NCBI GenBank assembly: GCA_016205025.1
Contig: JACQJO010000051.1
Coordinates: 32,001 to 64,286 of the forward strand
DNA length: 32,286 nucleotides
From: Elusimicrobiota bacterium
Lineage (GTDB): Bacteria; Elusimicrobiota; Elusimicrobia; JACQPE01
Direction: 5' to 3'
Shown here: one piece after another, positions 1 to 9,438 of the stretch
How positions within the stretch are numbered: position 1 is the first letter of the stretch
How the letters are laid out: each line of letters opens with the position of its first letter
The notes under the pieces: model-generated
The model's input: only the letters and a program-made list of their open reading frames with translations
Told to the model about the DNA's origin: nothing
Database searches by the model: none
Translations under genes and position numbers: made by a program

Positions 1-1103
1 TGCGGATTATTGTATTGATCCACTCCGATCGAGGTGTTCCAGGATTCGATCGTTGTTCCGGGAATCGTTTGAATATCCCAGGACGCTCCGTTCCACCGCG
101 CGTGTTTCAAACGGGCGTTGGTGGAGTCGTAATAAGCGATCTGCGGATTTTCGTCTTGATCCAAAGTCAACGAGGCGTACTCGCCCACATCGCCCATCGA
201 ATCAACGATCGAGGCAACCCAGGATCCTCCGGATGTTTTTCGGGCGTAACGCAAATCTTGACCCAAGGCGTCTTGGTGCGCGATGTGAACCGTGCCGGCG
301 GAATCCACCGCGATGCTGGCGTAAAACCCGGACCAGCCGGCTGTATCCACTGTGGCCGGGGCCCAGTCCCAACTGCAAGAATCGCCGGAACAATTCAGAT
401 TCTGCTTAGCGTATTTGAGCTTCTTGTTGGTGAAATCCATATAGGCGATGCGCGCCGCACCCACCGGGTTTAAAGCAAGCGAACTAAACTGGCCCACGTC
501 CCCGATGAACTCCACGGTGTCGGTCATCCATTGGCCGGCCGCGCTTCTTAAGGCGTATTTCAAATTCATGCCGCCTTGGGACTCCGGCGCGGTGTCTTGA
601 TACGAAACGTGCACTTTGCCGTCCGGCGCCACCTTGATCGAGCTCCATAAACCCACATTGCCCGCGCTATCCACCGATTCAAAGCTCCAGATGCCTGCGA
701 TTTTTTTGGCGTACCAAAGATCGTTGGTGGGACCGGAAGAATAGTAACTGGCGTAACTGATATGCGGGTTGCCGGAGCTGTCTAAAGCCAACGAAGGCGT
801 ACCGCCGGTGGGCCGGCGGTCATCAACTGTTTCGATGAGCCATTGACCGGCGTTCCAACGCGCGTAGCGCAAAGTGTTGTCGCCCCAATCGGTGTAAGCA
901 ATGTGGGGATGGCCGGTGGAATCAATGACGAGCGAAGGGTTGTAGCCGGTCTCGCCGGTGGAATCCACGGTGGTCACGCCCCAGACGCCTGTGGGCTGCG
1001 CCCAAAGAAAGTGCTGAGTGCTGAGTAGATAGTGACAAAGTAAAAAAAGAAAAAACCGTTTTCTTCTTAACTCAGCACTCAGCACTCTGTACTCAGCACT
1101 CAT
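1..1103 (-). CDS. Secreted repeat protein, propeller-like (3' end beyond window)
   Basis: The minus strand is open from an ATG at 1103 to the left edge, about 367 codons with no stop. The N-terminus reads as a signal peptide: basic RRKR, then a hydrophobic run (FFLFLLCHYLLS) and an AQP end. The rest is a repeat of roughly 50-60 residues built on 'SLALDSSGNPHISY' followed by 'LKYARW' and a tryptophan strand. At least five copies are visible, for example PSLVIDSTGHPHIAY, SLALDSSGNPHISY, ASIAVDSAGTVHIAH and SLTLDQDENPQIAY. Such short beta-rich repeats suggest an extracellular beta-propeller; the function is unknown. There is no good ribosome binding site before the ATG. Codons 1 to about 31 lie inside an inverted repeat, so the signal sequence may be recent or the start may differ. 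It is divergent from the ATP synthase operon. Confidence 0.75.
   Translation of the reverse strand, partial: MSAEYRVLSAELRRKRFFLFLLCHYLLSTQHFLWAQPTGVWGVTTVDSTGETGYNPSLVIDSTGHPHIAYTDWGDNTLRYARWNAGQWLIETVDDRRPTGGTPSLALDSSGNPHISYASYYSSGPTNDLWYAKKIAGIWSFESVDSAGNVGLWSSIKVAPDGKVHVSYQDTAPESQGGMNLKYALRSAAGQWMTDTVEFIGDVGQFSSLALNPVGAARIAYMDFTNKKLKYAKQNLNCSGDSCSWDWAPATVDTAGWSGFYASIAVDSAGTVHIAHQDALGQDLRYARKTSGGSWVASIVDSMGDVGEYASLTLDQDENPQIAYYDSTNARLKHARWNGASWDIQTIPGTTIESWNTSIGVDQYNNP
1011..1103. repeat. Inverted array of heptamer repeats (ACTCAGC) forming a hairpin
   Basis: The right arm (1070-1103) is a tandem 7-bp repeat, ACTCAGC-ACTCAGC-ACTCTGT-ACTCAGC-ACT. The left arm (1011-1027) is its inverse, GTGCTGAGTGCTGAGTA. 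The interior (1044-1069) contains a second A/T-rich dyad around AACCGTT. The element covers the start codon and signal peptide codons of the minus-strand repeat protein. It resembles the short heptanucleotide tandem repeats described in filamentous cyanobacteria in period and style; that is an analogy, not a demonstrated relationship. Confidence 0.8.
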
Positions 1104-1185
1104 TTTAGAGGGAATTAGGGCACGCTTTAAAGTATTCAACAAAACTATTTTAATCGAACCCGCTTAACTTAAATTGAGCCTTATG

Positions 1186-1197
1186 GCCCAATTGGGC
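1186..1197. promoter_or_regulatory. 12-bp perfect palindrome in the divergent region before the atp operon
   Basis: GCCCAATTGGGC is a perfect 12-bp dyad with AT/AT just outside it. It lies in the 267-bp gap between the divergent minus-strand gene (start 1103) and atpZ (start 1371). It could be an operator or the stem of a transcript structure. I saw no convincing -35/-10 pair for the atp operon in this gap, so the promoter is unplaced. The rest of the gap shows no recognisable gene. Confidence 0.3.
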
Positions 1198-1370
1198 ATA
1201 GGACTTTGGGCCTGACCTTTTTTACCCTTAAGGCTCATGCCGCCGGCCGCGCAATCAGGCAGAATAACCGTGACACGATGAAACACCTGGCAATCTTGTC
1301 AACACAAGCGCGATTCTTCTCGCTTTTATATAGTAAGCCAAAATCGTTTGGTGAGCATAATTTTTTTGAC

Positions 1371-1565
1371 ATGATCATTCTTCCTCCGGGGTCCGGAAAA
1401 TATTTAAGCATCGGCGTTGATCTGGCCGTTGCTTTTTTGGGGGGAATGCTGATCGGCTACCAGTTGGACATTTGGCTTTTGCGTTTTCCTCTGTGGACCG
1501 CCATCGGGGCTTCGAGCGGGATAGCGCTTGGTTTTTATAATATCTACATTCGATTGAAAAAATGA
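1371..1565 (+). CDS. atpZ: AtpZ/AtpI-family small membrane protein of the ATP synthase operon
   Basis: A 64-residue protein with two predicted membrane helices (about residues 12-28 and 38-58) and the family pattern SIGVDLAVAFLGGMLIGYQLD, followed by FPLWTAIGASSGIALGFYNIY. This is the small 'ATPase gene 1' family that opens many bacterial atp operons and is thought to help c-ring assembly or Mg2+ supply. The open frame extends upstream to 1206, but the upstream part is not hydrophobic and does not look like the family, so I chose the ATG at 1371. Its TGA overlaps the ATG of the next gene by four bases (ATGA), which implies translational coupling. Confidence 0.8.
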   Translation: MIILPPGSGKYLSIGVDLAVAFLGGMLIGYQLDIWLLRFPLWTAIGASSGIALGFYNIYIRLKK

Positions 1566-1924
1566 CCAAAATTTTTCGCGCCGCGTCTATTTTTGCAATG
1601 TTGGCCGCTGCCTGCGCCTTTGCCGCCGTTTTTCTTTCTCTTTACTGCGAAACAGCGGCAGGAATTTTTCTCGGAAGCGCGTTGGCGGTTTCAGTTTTTT
1701 TGGTTCTATTGCCCTGGAAACGCAAAGCTCTCGCAACCCAAGCGATGGACATCCTTAAAATTTCGGGCTGCGGCTCCGTCCTGCGGCTTTTGTGCTTAAT
1801 CGGCATCGGCTTTTGGGGTTTTAAGGGCTCTTTTGCGGTTGGCTTGGCTGGAATTATTTCTTTCGGTTTTGTTTTTCTGGCCACCACGGTTTATGAAATG
1901 AAACACCTTTGGATAAAAAATTAA
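1562..1924 (+). CDS. atpI: ATP synthase protein I (AtpI-like)
   Basis: A 120-residue, very hydrophobic protein with about four membrane segments (around 8-25, 30-50, 72-87 and 90-110) and few conserved polar residues, as usual for the poorly conserved AtpI/UncI family. It overlaps atpZ by ATGA and ends three bases before atpB, which is the normal place for atpI. The role known for the family is chaperoning c-ring assembly. Assignment rests mainly on position, size and hydrophobicity. A related possibility is another small accessory membrane protein. Confidence 0.65.
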   Translation: MTKIFRAASIFAMLAAACAFAAVFLSLYCETAAGIFLGSALAVSVFLVLLPWKRKALATQAMDILKISGCGSVLRLLCLIGIGFWGFKGSFAVGLAGIISFGFVFLATTVYEMKHLWIKN

Positions 1925-1927
1925 CTT

Positions 1928-2671
1928 ATGGATTTACTCGAACTGATCAGTCATCACCTATTGGATCACGCGCTGTTTTCTTTTACGGCGGCGGGTCATC
2001 ACTTCGTTTTCACCAAACACATGATGATGATCGCTCTTGTGTCTACGCTGCTCATGATCGCCATTCCCTGGGCCGCGAAAAAAGCGGGCTCCATTCCGCG
2101 CGGGTTTTACAACCTGATCGAAGTTTACGTTTTGTTCGTGCGCGATAAAATCGTTCTGCCTTCGATCGGACGCCACGGCGAGCGCTATCTGGGTTATTTC
2201 TTAAGCTTGTTCCTTTTTATTCTTCTTTCGAACCTTCTAGGCTTGATTCCCGGCAGCGCCGCCTCCACCGGAAATATTTTGGTTACCGGAAGCTTGGCCA
2301 TGGGAACGCTTGGCTTGATTTCTTTTGCCGGAATCAAAGAGCACGGCATTTGGGGATTCATCAAAAGCTTCGTTCCTGCGGGCGTTCCGGCGGCCCTAGT
2401 CCCGCTGGTCTTCGTGTTGGAAGTTTTCGGTCTTTTCATACGCTGCTCCGTGCTGGCGGTGCGGCTTTTCGCCAATATGGTGGCGGGCCACGCCGTGATG
2501 CTGCTTTTTTTCGCTTTGGTGTTTTTGATCGGCAGCATGGCGATCGCGCCGGTTTCCATCGGCATCGTCATTTTCGTTTTGTTCATCGAGCTTTTGGTGG
2601 CCTTTTTGCAGGCCTATATATTTACCATGCTATCAGCAATTTTTGTGGGCCTCGCGGTCCACTCACATTAA
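1928..2671 (+). CDS. atpB: F0F1 ATP synthase subunit a
   Basis: A 247-residue membrane protein forming the stator half-channels for protons. The essential arginine lies in the signature RLFANMVAGH (R179, equivalent to E. coli aR210), in a helix that faces the c-ring. Other family marks are SNLLGLIPG (about 101-109) and the C-terminal ELLVAFLQAYIF helix. A second arginine, R172, lies two helical turns earlier in the same segment. Start ATG follows atpI by three bases and has only a weak ribosome binding site, so translation may be coupled. It is separated from atpE by a 109-bp hairpin repeat. Confidence 0.95.
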   Translation: MDLLELISHHLLDHALFSFTAAGHHFVFTKHMMMIALVSTLLMIAIPWAAKKAGSIPRGFYNLIEVYVLFVRDKIVLPSIGRHGERYLGYFLSLFLFILLSNLLGLIPGSAASTGNILVTGSLAMGTLGLISFAGIKEHGIWGFIKSFVPAGVPAALVPLVFVLEVFGLFIRCSVLAVRLFANMVAGHAVMLLFFALVFLIGSMAIAPVSIGIVIFVLFIELLVAFLQAYIFTMLSAIFVGLAVHSH

Positions 2672-2673
2672 AG

Positions 2674-2782
2674 AAAGGTGACGAAAGTGACTAAGGCAAC
2701 TAAGGTGACTCAGGCAAAAAGAGGAAAGCCCTCTTTCGATGCCTTCGTTACCCTAGTAACTTCAGTCACCTTAGTCGCTTTA
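2674..2782. repeat. Inverted array of 9-bp repeats between atpB and atpE
   Basis: The left arm (2674-2716) is a 9-bp tandem array of variants of AAGGTGACT. The right arm (2740-2782) is its inverse, with variants of AGTCACCTT. Aligned from the centre, the arms match over about 42 bases with scattered mismatches. The centre (2718-2738) adds a hairpin, AAAGAGG-loop-CCTCTTT. The element begins three bases after the atpB stop and ends before the strong atpE ribosome binding site (AGGAGG). It would form a long RNA hairpin in the operon transcript. It is closely related in sequence to the element at 6565-6662. Confidence 0.85.
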
Positions 2783-2799
2783 TTGAATTAGGAGGAACA

Positions 2800-3042
2800 A
2801 TGCAGGGAGCAGGATTAGTTGGATTAGGTTCGGGACTAGGAGCTGGAATTATTCTTTTGGGCGCAGCTTACGGCATCAGCAGGCTGACGTCGGCCGGACT
2901 TGATGGCACGGCGCGCCAACCCGAGGCAGCGGACAATCTGTGGAGAGCGATCATCGTGCCGGCCGCTCTGGTGGAAGGATTAGGGATCATCGCGCTCGGC
3001 GTGTGCTATTTCTTGGCCTTTATTGTGTTTCAAGGACGCTAG
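2800..3042 (+). CDS. atpE: F0F1 ATP synthase subunit c
   Basis: An 80-residue two-helix hairpin forming the proton-driven rotor ring. Helix 1 has the Gly/Ala pattern GLGSGLGAGIILLGAAYG, the polar loop is ARQPE (38-42), and helix 2 carries the ion-binding carboxylate E59 in PAALVEGLGI. The sodium-type signature is absent: the position of the helix-1 glutamine of Ilyobacter c is I26, and the residue after the glutamate is Gly rather than Ser/Thr. Proton coupling is therefore expected. It has the best ribosome binding site of the operon's first half (TTAGGAGGAACAATG), fitting its high copy number, and is preceded by a long hairpin. Confidence 0.97.
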   Translation: MQGAGLVGLGSGLGAGIILLGAAYGISRLTSAGLDGTARQPEAADNLWRAIIVPAALVEGLGIIALGVCYFLAFIVFQGR

Positions 3043-3079
3043 ACCGGCTTAACGTAAAAATTCGCGCGAAGGAGGCAAT

Positions 3080-3595
3080 GTGGAACACGAAGCAACGACA
3101 AATACCGGGCTATGGGTGACGATCTTTAACGTCATCAGCTTTGCCGTTGTGGTGTTCGTTCTGGGCAAATTCGGATGGCCCGCCATCTTATCCGCCTTAA
3201 AAACACGGGAAGACCAAATCCGCAAAGACCTTGAGGCAGCTCAAAAAGCTCGCGAGGAGGCGGAAGCTTCCCGGCGCGAACTGGAGCGCTCTTTGGCCGC
3301 TCTAGAATCCAAAGCTCAAGAGATCGTTCAGGAAGCCAAAAAGAAAGGGGAGCAAACCCAGGCCGCCCTTCTGCGCGAAGCCCAGCAGGGGGCCAAGGAA
3401 TTAATGGAAAAAACAAAAAGCCAGATGTCACAAGAAAGGCAGAAGCTTTTGGTTTCGCTTCGATCCGAGATGGGAACCCTAGTCGCTTTGGCCACGGAAA
3501 GAATCTTAAAGCGCAAGGCGGATCATTCTCTTCACGCCGATCTGGTGGAAGAATCCTTAAAAGAATTGGAGAAGATGAGCAAAGATGCCTCGTAA
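3080..3595 (+). CDS. atpF: F0F1 ATP synthase subunit b
   Basis: A 171-residue peripheral-stalk protein. Residues about 8-32 form the single membrane helix (LWVTIFNVISFAVVVFVLGK). The remainder is a charged Ala/Glu/Lys/Gln-rich coiled coil to the C-terminus, as in subunit b. The in-frame start is GTG at 3080 behind GAAGGAGG. An ATG two bases earlier is out of frame. The 3' end overlaps atpH by 11 bases. Only one b gene is present, so the stalk is probably a homodimer. Confidence 0.93.
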   Translation: MEHEATTNTGLWVTIFNVISFAVVVFVLGKFGWPAILSALKTREDQIRKDLEAAQKAREEAEASRRELERSLAALESKAQEIVQEAKKKGEQTQAALLREAQQGAKELMEKTKSQMSQERQKLLVSLRSEMGTLVALATERILKRKADHSLHADLVEESLKELEKMSKDAS

Positions 3596-4151
3596 CAACC
3601 GGCAGACCGCTCTTAAATACGCCAAAGGCCTTTTGGCCATGAGCCAAAAAGAAGGAGTGGCGGGTAAAGCGCAAAATGACCTGACCAGCATCGTTTATTC
3701 TTTCAAGCTAAACGACAAGCCATGGAAAATTCTGCGCAATCCCTTCATTGACGTTAAAGAAAAAATGAACGCGCTTAAAGCCGCGTTTGAAGACAAGGTG
3801 GAAGCCCCCACGCTTAAAATCCTTGAAATCCTGACGGCCAAGCGCCAGCTGGCGCTTCTTCCTTTAATAGAGGAGCGGTTCCACGCGCTGGCGGATGAGG
3901 CCGCGGGCATTGTGCGCGCCTCGGTTAAAAGCGCCTACCCGCTTTCCGGTAAAGAAAAAGAGGCGCTGGAAAAAAAGCTGGCCGCTTTTTTCGGCCAGAA
4001 AGTGGTTCTAGAATCCAAGGAAGATCCAAGCTTAATTGCCGGGATCATGATCAAAGCGGGGGATTATATTTTAGAACAGAGCGTGCGCTTAGCCCTGCGC
4101 CGGTTGAAAAATAGTTTGGCGAATCCGCAAATTTTAAAGGCAACGGCCTAG
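3585..4151 (+). CDS. atpH: F0F1 ATP synthase subunit delta
   Basis: A 188-residue protein of the OSCP/delta family, which joins the peripheral stalk to the alpha3beta3 crown. The N-terminal helical domain begins with [16 protein letters not shown]. The C-terminal part has the family segment [29 protein letters not shown], where the EDPSLIGG-like motif is typical. Its start codon lies inside the end of atpF, implying coupled translation. It ends ten bases before atpA, whose ribosome binding site is AAGGAG. Confidence 0.93.
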   Translation: MPRNNRQTALKYAKGLLAMSQKEGVAGKAQNDLTSIVYSFKLNDKPWKILRNPFIDVKEKMNALKAAFEDKVEAPTLKILEILTAKRQLALLPLIEERFHALADEAAGIVRASVKSAYPLSGKEKEALEKKLAAFFGQKVVLESKEDPSLIAGIMIKAGDYILEQSVRLALRRLKNSLANPQILKATA

Positions 4152-4161
4152 AAGGAGCTTT

Positions 4162-5673
4162 ATGGCGATTAAACCCGAAGAAGTGACCGAGGTTTTAAAA
4201 AGGCAGCTCGAAACATTTGAGTCCAAAACCGATTTAAGCGAAATCGGGTACGTCCTGCAGGTGGGAGACGGCATCGCTCGCATCTATGGCTTAGCCAACG
4301 CCTTGGCCGGCGAACTCTTGGAATTTCCCAACCAAGTCATGGGCCTGGTTTTAAATTTAGAGAAAGATTCGGTGGGCGCTGTTTTGTTCGGCGAGGACCG
4401 CAAAATCAGGGAGGGTGACATTGTGCGCCGCACTAACCGCGTCATGGAAGTTCCGGTGGGCGACGAGCTGGTCGGGCGCGTGGTCAATCCTCTCGGCGAA
4501 CCCCTAGACGGCAAGGGCCCGATCAAAACCCAGAAGCGCCGCACGGTTGAAGTCATCGCCCCGGGCGTGGCGGAACGCCAGCCGGTCAAAGAGCCCATTC
4601 AAACCGGCATCAAAGCGATTGACGCGATGATCCCGATCGGCCGCGGCCAAAGGGAACTCATCATCGGCGACCGGCAAACCGGCAAAACCGCGATCGCGAT
4701 CGACGCGATCGTGAACCAAAAAAATGAAGCCAAGCGGCCGATCTGTATTTATGTGGCCATCGGACAGAAACAGTCCACCATCGCTCAAGTCGTTGAAACC
4801 CTGACCCGGTTCGGCGCCATGGAATACACCATCGTGGTGGCAGCCGCGAGCTCGGAGCCCGCGCCCCTTCTGTACCTGGCCCCTTACTCCGGCTGTGCCA
4901 TGGGCGAGGAGTTCATGTGGCGGGGAAAAGACGTTCTCTGCATTTACGACGATTTGTCCAAGCACGCGCAGGCTTATCGACAGCTTTCCCTGCTTCTGCG
5001 CCGGCCTCCGGGCCGCGAGGCGTACCCGGGCGACGTTTTTTACCTTCACTCAAGACTCCTGGAGCGCGCCTGCAAACTAAACGAAAAACACGGCGCCGGC
5101 TCTTTAACGGCGCTGCCCATCATCGAAACGCAGGCTGGCGACGTGGCGGCTTACATTCCGACTAATGTCATCTCGATCACGGACGGACAGATTTATTTGG
5201 AATCAAACCTCTTTTACTCCGGCGTGCGTCCGGCGGTGAACGTGGGTTTATCCGTTTCGCGCGTGGGCGGCTCGGCCCAAAATTCAGCTATGAAATCGGT
5301 GGCCGGACGATTGCGGTTGGATTTGGCGCAATATAACGAGCTGGCCACCTTCGCTCAATTTGGATCCGACCTTGATAAATCAAGCCAAGCGCAGTTATCC
5401 CGTGGCGAGCGCATGGTGGAGCTCTTAAAGCAAGATCAGTACCAGCCCCTGGCCGCCGAAAACCAGGTGGCGGTGATCTTTGCCGGAGTCAACGGGTATT
5501 TAGACGACATTCCGGTCGCCGAAGTGCGCCGGTTTGAAACCGAGTTCCTGGCGCATCTTAAGGCCCAGCACAAAAGCTTTTTAGATGAAGTGCGATCCAA
5601 AAAAACCCTGGATGACACCGCCAAAAACCGCTTAACCACAATCATTAAGGAGTTTAAAACAGCGTTTAAATAA
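4162..5673 (+). CDS. atpA: F0F1 ATP synthase subunit alpha
   Basis: A 503-residue, full-length alpha subunit carrying the non-catalytic nucleotide sites. The order is an N-terminal beta-barrel, then the P-loop GDRQTGKT (169-176), the Walker B region [17 protein letters not shown], and the arginine finger R367 in [13 protein letters not shown], which completes the catalytic site on beta. The C-terminal helical domain is intact. The start follows AGAAGGAGCTTT, a good ribosome binding site. atpG starts four bases after its stop. Confidence 0.98.
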   Translation: MAIKPEEVTEVLKRQLETFESKTDLSEIGYVLQVGDGIARIYGLANALAGELLEFPNQVMGLVLNLEKDSVGAVLFGEDRKIREGDIVRRTNRVMEVPVGDELVGRVVNPLGEPLDGKGPIKTQKRRTVEVIAPGVAERQPVKEPIQTGIKAIDAMIPIGRGQRELIIGDRQTGKTAIAIDAIVNQKNEAKRPICIYVAIGQKQSTIAQVVETLTRFGAMEYTIVVAAASSEPAPLLYLAPYSGCAMGEEFMWRGKDVLCIYDDLSKHAQAYRQLSLLLRRPPGREAYPGDVFYLHSRLLERACKLNEKHGAGSLTALPIIETQAGDVAAYIPTNVISITDGQIYLESNLFYSGVRPAVNVGLSVSRVGGSAQNSAMKSVAGRLRLDLAQYNELATFAQFGSDLDKSSQAQLSRGERMVELLKQDQYQPLAAENQVAVIFAGVNGYLDDIPVAEVRRFETEFLAHLKAQHKSFLDEVRSKKTLDDTAKNRLTTIIKEFKTAFK

Positions 5674-5677
5674 ACCG

Positions 5678-6559
5678 ATGCCCAGTTTAAGAGAAATCAG
5701 GAAAAAAATTAAATCGGTCAAGCAGACCCAGCAGGTGACCAAAGCGATCAAGATGATCGCGGCCGCGCGGCTGAAAAAAGCGCAGGGGCAGTTGATCGCC
5801 TCGCGCCCCTACGCGCACAAGGTCAGCGATCTGGTGGCCTCCTTGACCGAACGGGTGAAAACCCAAAAGACGGCACTGCCGCCCCTGATCCAAGAACGGC
5901 CCCAAGCCACAACCCGCCTTTTGGTGGTGATCACTGCGGATAAAGGTTTCTGCGGTTCTTTCAACGTCGCGATTCTGCGGGAAACCCTCAAATATTGGGA
6001 AGCGGCCAAGGCCAAGGGCCAAGAGGTTCAATTTTTTGTGGTGGGCAAAAAAGGCCGCGATTTCTTCAGCCGCCAAAACATCCCCATGGCGCGCGAATTC
6101 GTCAATTTCATCCGCCGGCCCGCCTTCTCCCAGGCCGAAATCCTGGGCCGCGAGGTGGTCAACCGGTATCTAACCGATCCGCAGATCGCGGCAGTTGACG
6201 TTTTATATATGGATTTTAAATCGGTCGTGCGCCAAATTCCGGCGCTCTACAAACTTCTGCCGCCGACGATAGACAAAAAAAAGGGCATGGTTGAACCGGC
6301 CTTTGACTACATCTATGAACCGGCGCGGGAAAAAATATTGGCAGAGCTCCTGCCCCGCTATATTACGACCGAACTCTACCGTCTGATTTTTGAAGCTTAC
6401 ACCAGCGAACAGGCCAGCCGCATGAACGTCATGGAAAACGCCACCAAGAATGCCGGCGAAATCATTGACGATCTGGGGCTTTTGGCCAATAAAGTCAGGC
6501 AGGCTTCGATTACACGAGAGCTGCTGGAAGTCGTTTCCGGCGCTGAAGCTCTCAATTAA
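5678..6559 (+). CDS. atpG: F0F1 ATP synthase subunit gamma
   Basis: A 293-residue central rotor shaft. The N-terminal coiled-coil helix starts with SLREIRKKIKSVKQTQQVTKAI, the Rossmann-like middle includes LLVVITADKGFCGSFN, and the C-terminal helix has the family signature around ASRMNVMENATKNAGEII. No cysteine-containing redox-regulation insert of the plant type is seen. After the stop comes a 98-bp hairpin repeat and then two PilZ genes instead of the usual direct join to atpD. Confidence 0.97.
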   Translation: MPSLREIRKKIKSVKQTQQVTKAIKMIAAARLKKAQGQLIASRPYAHKVSDLVASLTERVKTQKTALPPLIQERPQATTRLLVVITADKGFCGSFNVAILRETLKYWEAAKAKGQEVQFFVVGKKGRDFFSRQNIPMAREFVNFIRRPAFSQAEILGREVVNRYLTDPQIAAVDVLYMDFKSVVRQIPALYKLLPPTIDKKKGMVEPAFDYIYEPAREKILAELLPRYITTELYRLIFEAYTSEQASRMNVMENATKNAGEIIDDLGLLANKVRQASITRELLEVVSGAEALN

Positions 6560-6564
6560 AAAAA

Positions 6565-6662
6565 TGAGAAAGGTGATAAAAGTGAACGAGGTGATAAGGG
6601 TTCGAAAGAATGGAAATTCCAAGGAACCTTTGTCACCTTTGTCACCTTTGTTACTTTTCTCA
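6565..6662. repeat. Inverted array of 9-bp repeats between atpG and pilZ
   Basis: The left arm (6565-6603) and right arm (6623-6662) are about 39-40 bases each, built of 9-bp units (variants of AAAGGTGAC and its inverse GTCACCTTT). About 30 of 39 positions pair by Watson-Crick rules. Most mismatches are transitions that would still give G-U pairs in the plus-strand RNA, so a stable hairpin is expected in the operon transcript. It begins six bases after the atpG stop. It shares its repeat unit with the 2674-2782 element. Confidence 0.85.
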
Positions 6663-6683
6663 CATTAAATAATGGGGTGATGT

Positions 6684-7031
6684 ATGAGCAATTCTAAAAA
6701 CGCGCGCAGGTCCGAGCGACACACGGCCACATTCGGAATTGACGTGGCGGATTACGCTAATCCAAAAAAGAAAACAGCGGCCGTTGTGACCAACATTTCG
6801 GAAGGCGGATTCTGTTTCGAAAGCGACCACAAGATCGAGGTGGGCGCTTCGCTGACATTCCACCTGAAAGTCCCCTTGATCGTGCAAGGCGGCGTTGTGT
6901 ACAGCCAGGCCAACGGCAAAAAATTCCGCTACGGCGTGCGCTTCCATAACGTGCGCTTGGAAGGCGAACAAACTTTCGCCAAACCGCGCACCATGGTCCG
7001 CAAGGAACTCTTGAATCTGCCGCCGAGATAG
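6684..7031 (+). CDS. PilZ-domain protein, first of a tandem pair inside the atp operon
   Basis: A 115-residue single PilZ domain. Both parts of the cyclic-di-GMP-binding signature are present: RxxxR (R8-R-S-E-R12) in the N-terminal loop and NxSxxG (N37-I-S39-E-G-G42) at the start of the barrel. The barrel ends with the usual YGVRF strand. PilZ proteins are cytoplasmic receptors of cyclic-di-GMP, usually acting on motility, polysaccharide export or transcription. Here the gene is on the same strand as, and within, the ATP synthase operon, seven bases before the second pilZ. The ribosome binding site is GGGGTGATGT. The partner is unknown; control of the ATP synthase is only an inference from position. 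Confidence 0.9.
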   Translation: MSNSKNARRSERHTATFGIDVADYANPKKKTAAVVTNISEGGFCFESDHKIEVGASLTFHLKVPLIVQGGVVYSQANGKKFRYGVRFHNVRLEGEQTFAKPRTMVRKELLNLPPR

Positions 7032-7037
7032 GGGAAT

Positions 7038-8778
<1,741 letters not shown>

Positions 8779-8948
8779 TTTTAAATTATGAATTTTCAGA
8801 ACTTCCCCATTCGTCGTCATTCCCGCGAAAGCGGGAATCCAGATCTGGATGCCCGCCTGCGCGGACATGACGCAAAGAAGGGCTATCCCGGGCTTATAGG
8901 GATGTTCGAGGAATTTCTGATGAATTTTAAATTCTTAATTAAAAATTC
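8779..8948. repeat. Inverted-repeat element with a dRS3-like core between atpD and atpC
   Basis: The gap holds ATTCCCGCGAAAGCGGGAAT (8820-8839), a 20-bp inverted repeat that fits the ATTCCC-N8-GGGAAT pattern called dRS3 in Neisseria. A second GC-rich dyad follows (GCCCGCCTGCGCGG region, 8850-8865), with TCATxxCG-type ends (GTCATTCC / GGACATGACG). The outer edges are AT-rich and roughly inverted (TTTTAAATTATGAATTTT... against ...GAATTTTAAATTCTTAATTAAAA). The whole gap therefore looks like one folded element inserted between the two last atp genes. It differs in sequence from the 9-bp repeat elements elsewhere in the operon. Confidence 0.7.
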
Positions 8949-8950
8949 CT

Positions 8951-9421
8951 ATGCCAACTTTTGAACTTTCCGTCGTAACGCCGGAACGAACAACCTATGA
9001 GGGCACCGCCGCCTACCTGGATCTTCCCGCCTGGGAAGGCTCCTTGGGAGTTCTGCCGGGCCACGCCCCGGCCTTGGTTCTCCTGCAAGAAGGCGTGGCG
9101 CGCGTTAAAGACGTGAGCGGCCAAGAATGGCTTCTGGCTTTATCCGGCGGATTCGCCGAGATTGACCAAAAAAAAGTAACTCTTTTTGCCGAAACAGCGG
9201 AATTGGCCGCCGAAATCAATGAAGAGCGCGCCCGCTTGGCCCAAGAACGCGCCAAAGAAGACATTCAAAAATCCCGCCGGCGAGAAAAAGGTTCTGAAGA
9301 TATTGACATAGGCAAAGCCCAGACAGCTTTAAAGCGTTCTTTAGTGCGCCTTAAGGTTTCGGAGTTGCGCCGCAGAAAAGGATACGCGGGAATGCCGCGA
9401 CCGGGCGCCGGGGAATCCTAG
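8951..9421 (+). CDS. atpC: F0F1 ATP synthase subunit epsilon
   Basis: A 156-residue protein with an N-terminal ten-strand beta-sandwich (FELSVVTPERTTYEGTAAYL, then EGSLGVLPGHAPAL and the LALSGGFAEI strand) and a C-terminal helical part rich in Arg/Lys/Glu. The C-terminal tail is somewhat longer than usual (130-140 residues) and very basic near the end. Epsilon couples gamma to the c-ring and its C-terminal helices can inhibit hydrolysis. It is the last ATP synthase gene; the next gene follows after 17 bases. Confidence 0.93.
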   Translation: MPTFELSVVTPERTTYEGTAAYLDLPAWEGSLGVLPGHAPALVLLQEGVARVKDVSGQEWLLALSGGFAEIDQKKVTLFAETAELAAEINEERARLAQERAKEDIQKSRRREKGSEDIDIGKAQTALKRSLVRLKVSELRRRKGYAGMPRPGAGES

Positions 9422-9438
9422 ATCTCTACAAGGATGCC

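Noticed and set aside
15..473. Plus-strand open frames in the first kilobase
   Set aside because: They are shadows of the minus-strand repeat protein, whose repeat pattern is clear and whose frame is open to the window edge.
1011..1103. CRISPR array
   Set aside because: The repeat unit is only 7 bp, there are no spacers and the copies are inverted.
1206..1370. N-terminal extension of the atpZ frame
   Set aside because: The extra 55 residues do not resemble the family, carry no membrane segment and would start at TTG; the ATG at 1371 fits the protein family.
1366..1394. TTGACA as a -35 box for the atp operon
   Set aside because: It overlaps the atpZ start codon and no -10 box lies at the right distance.
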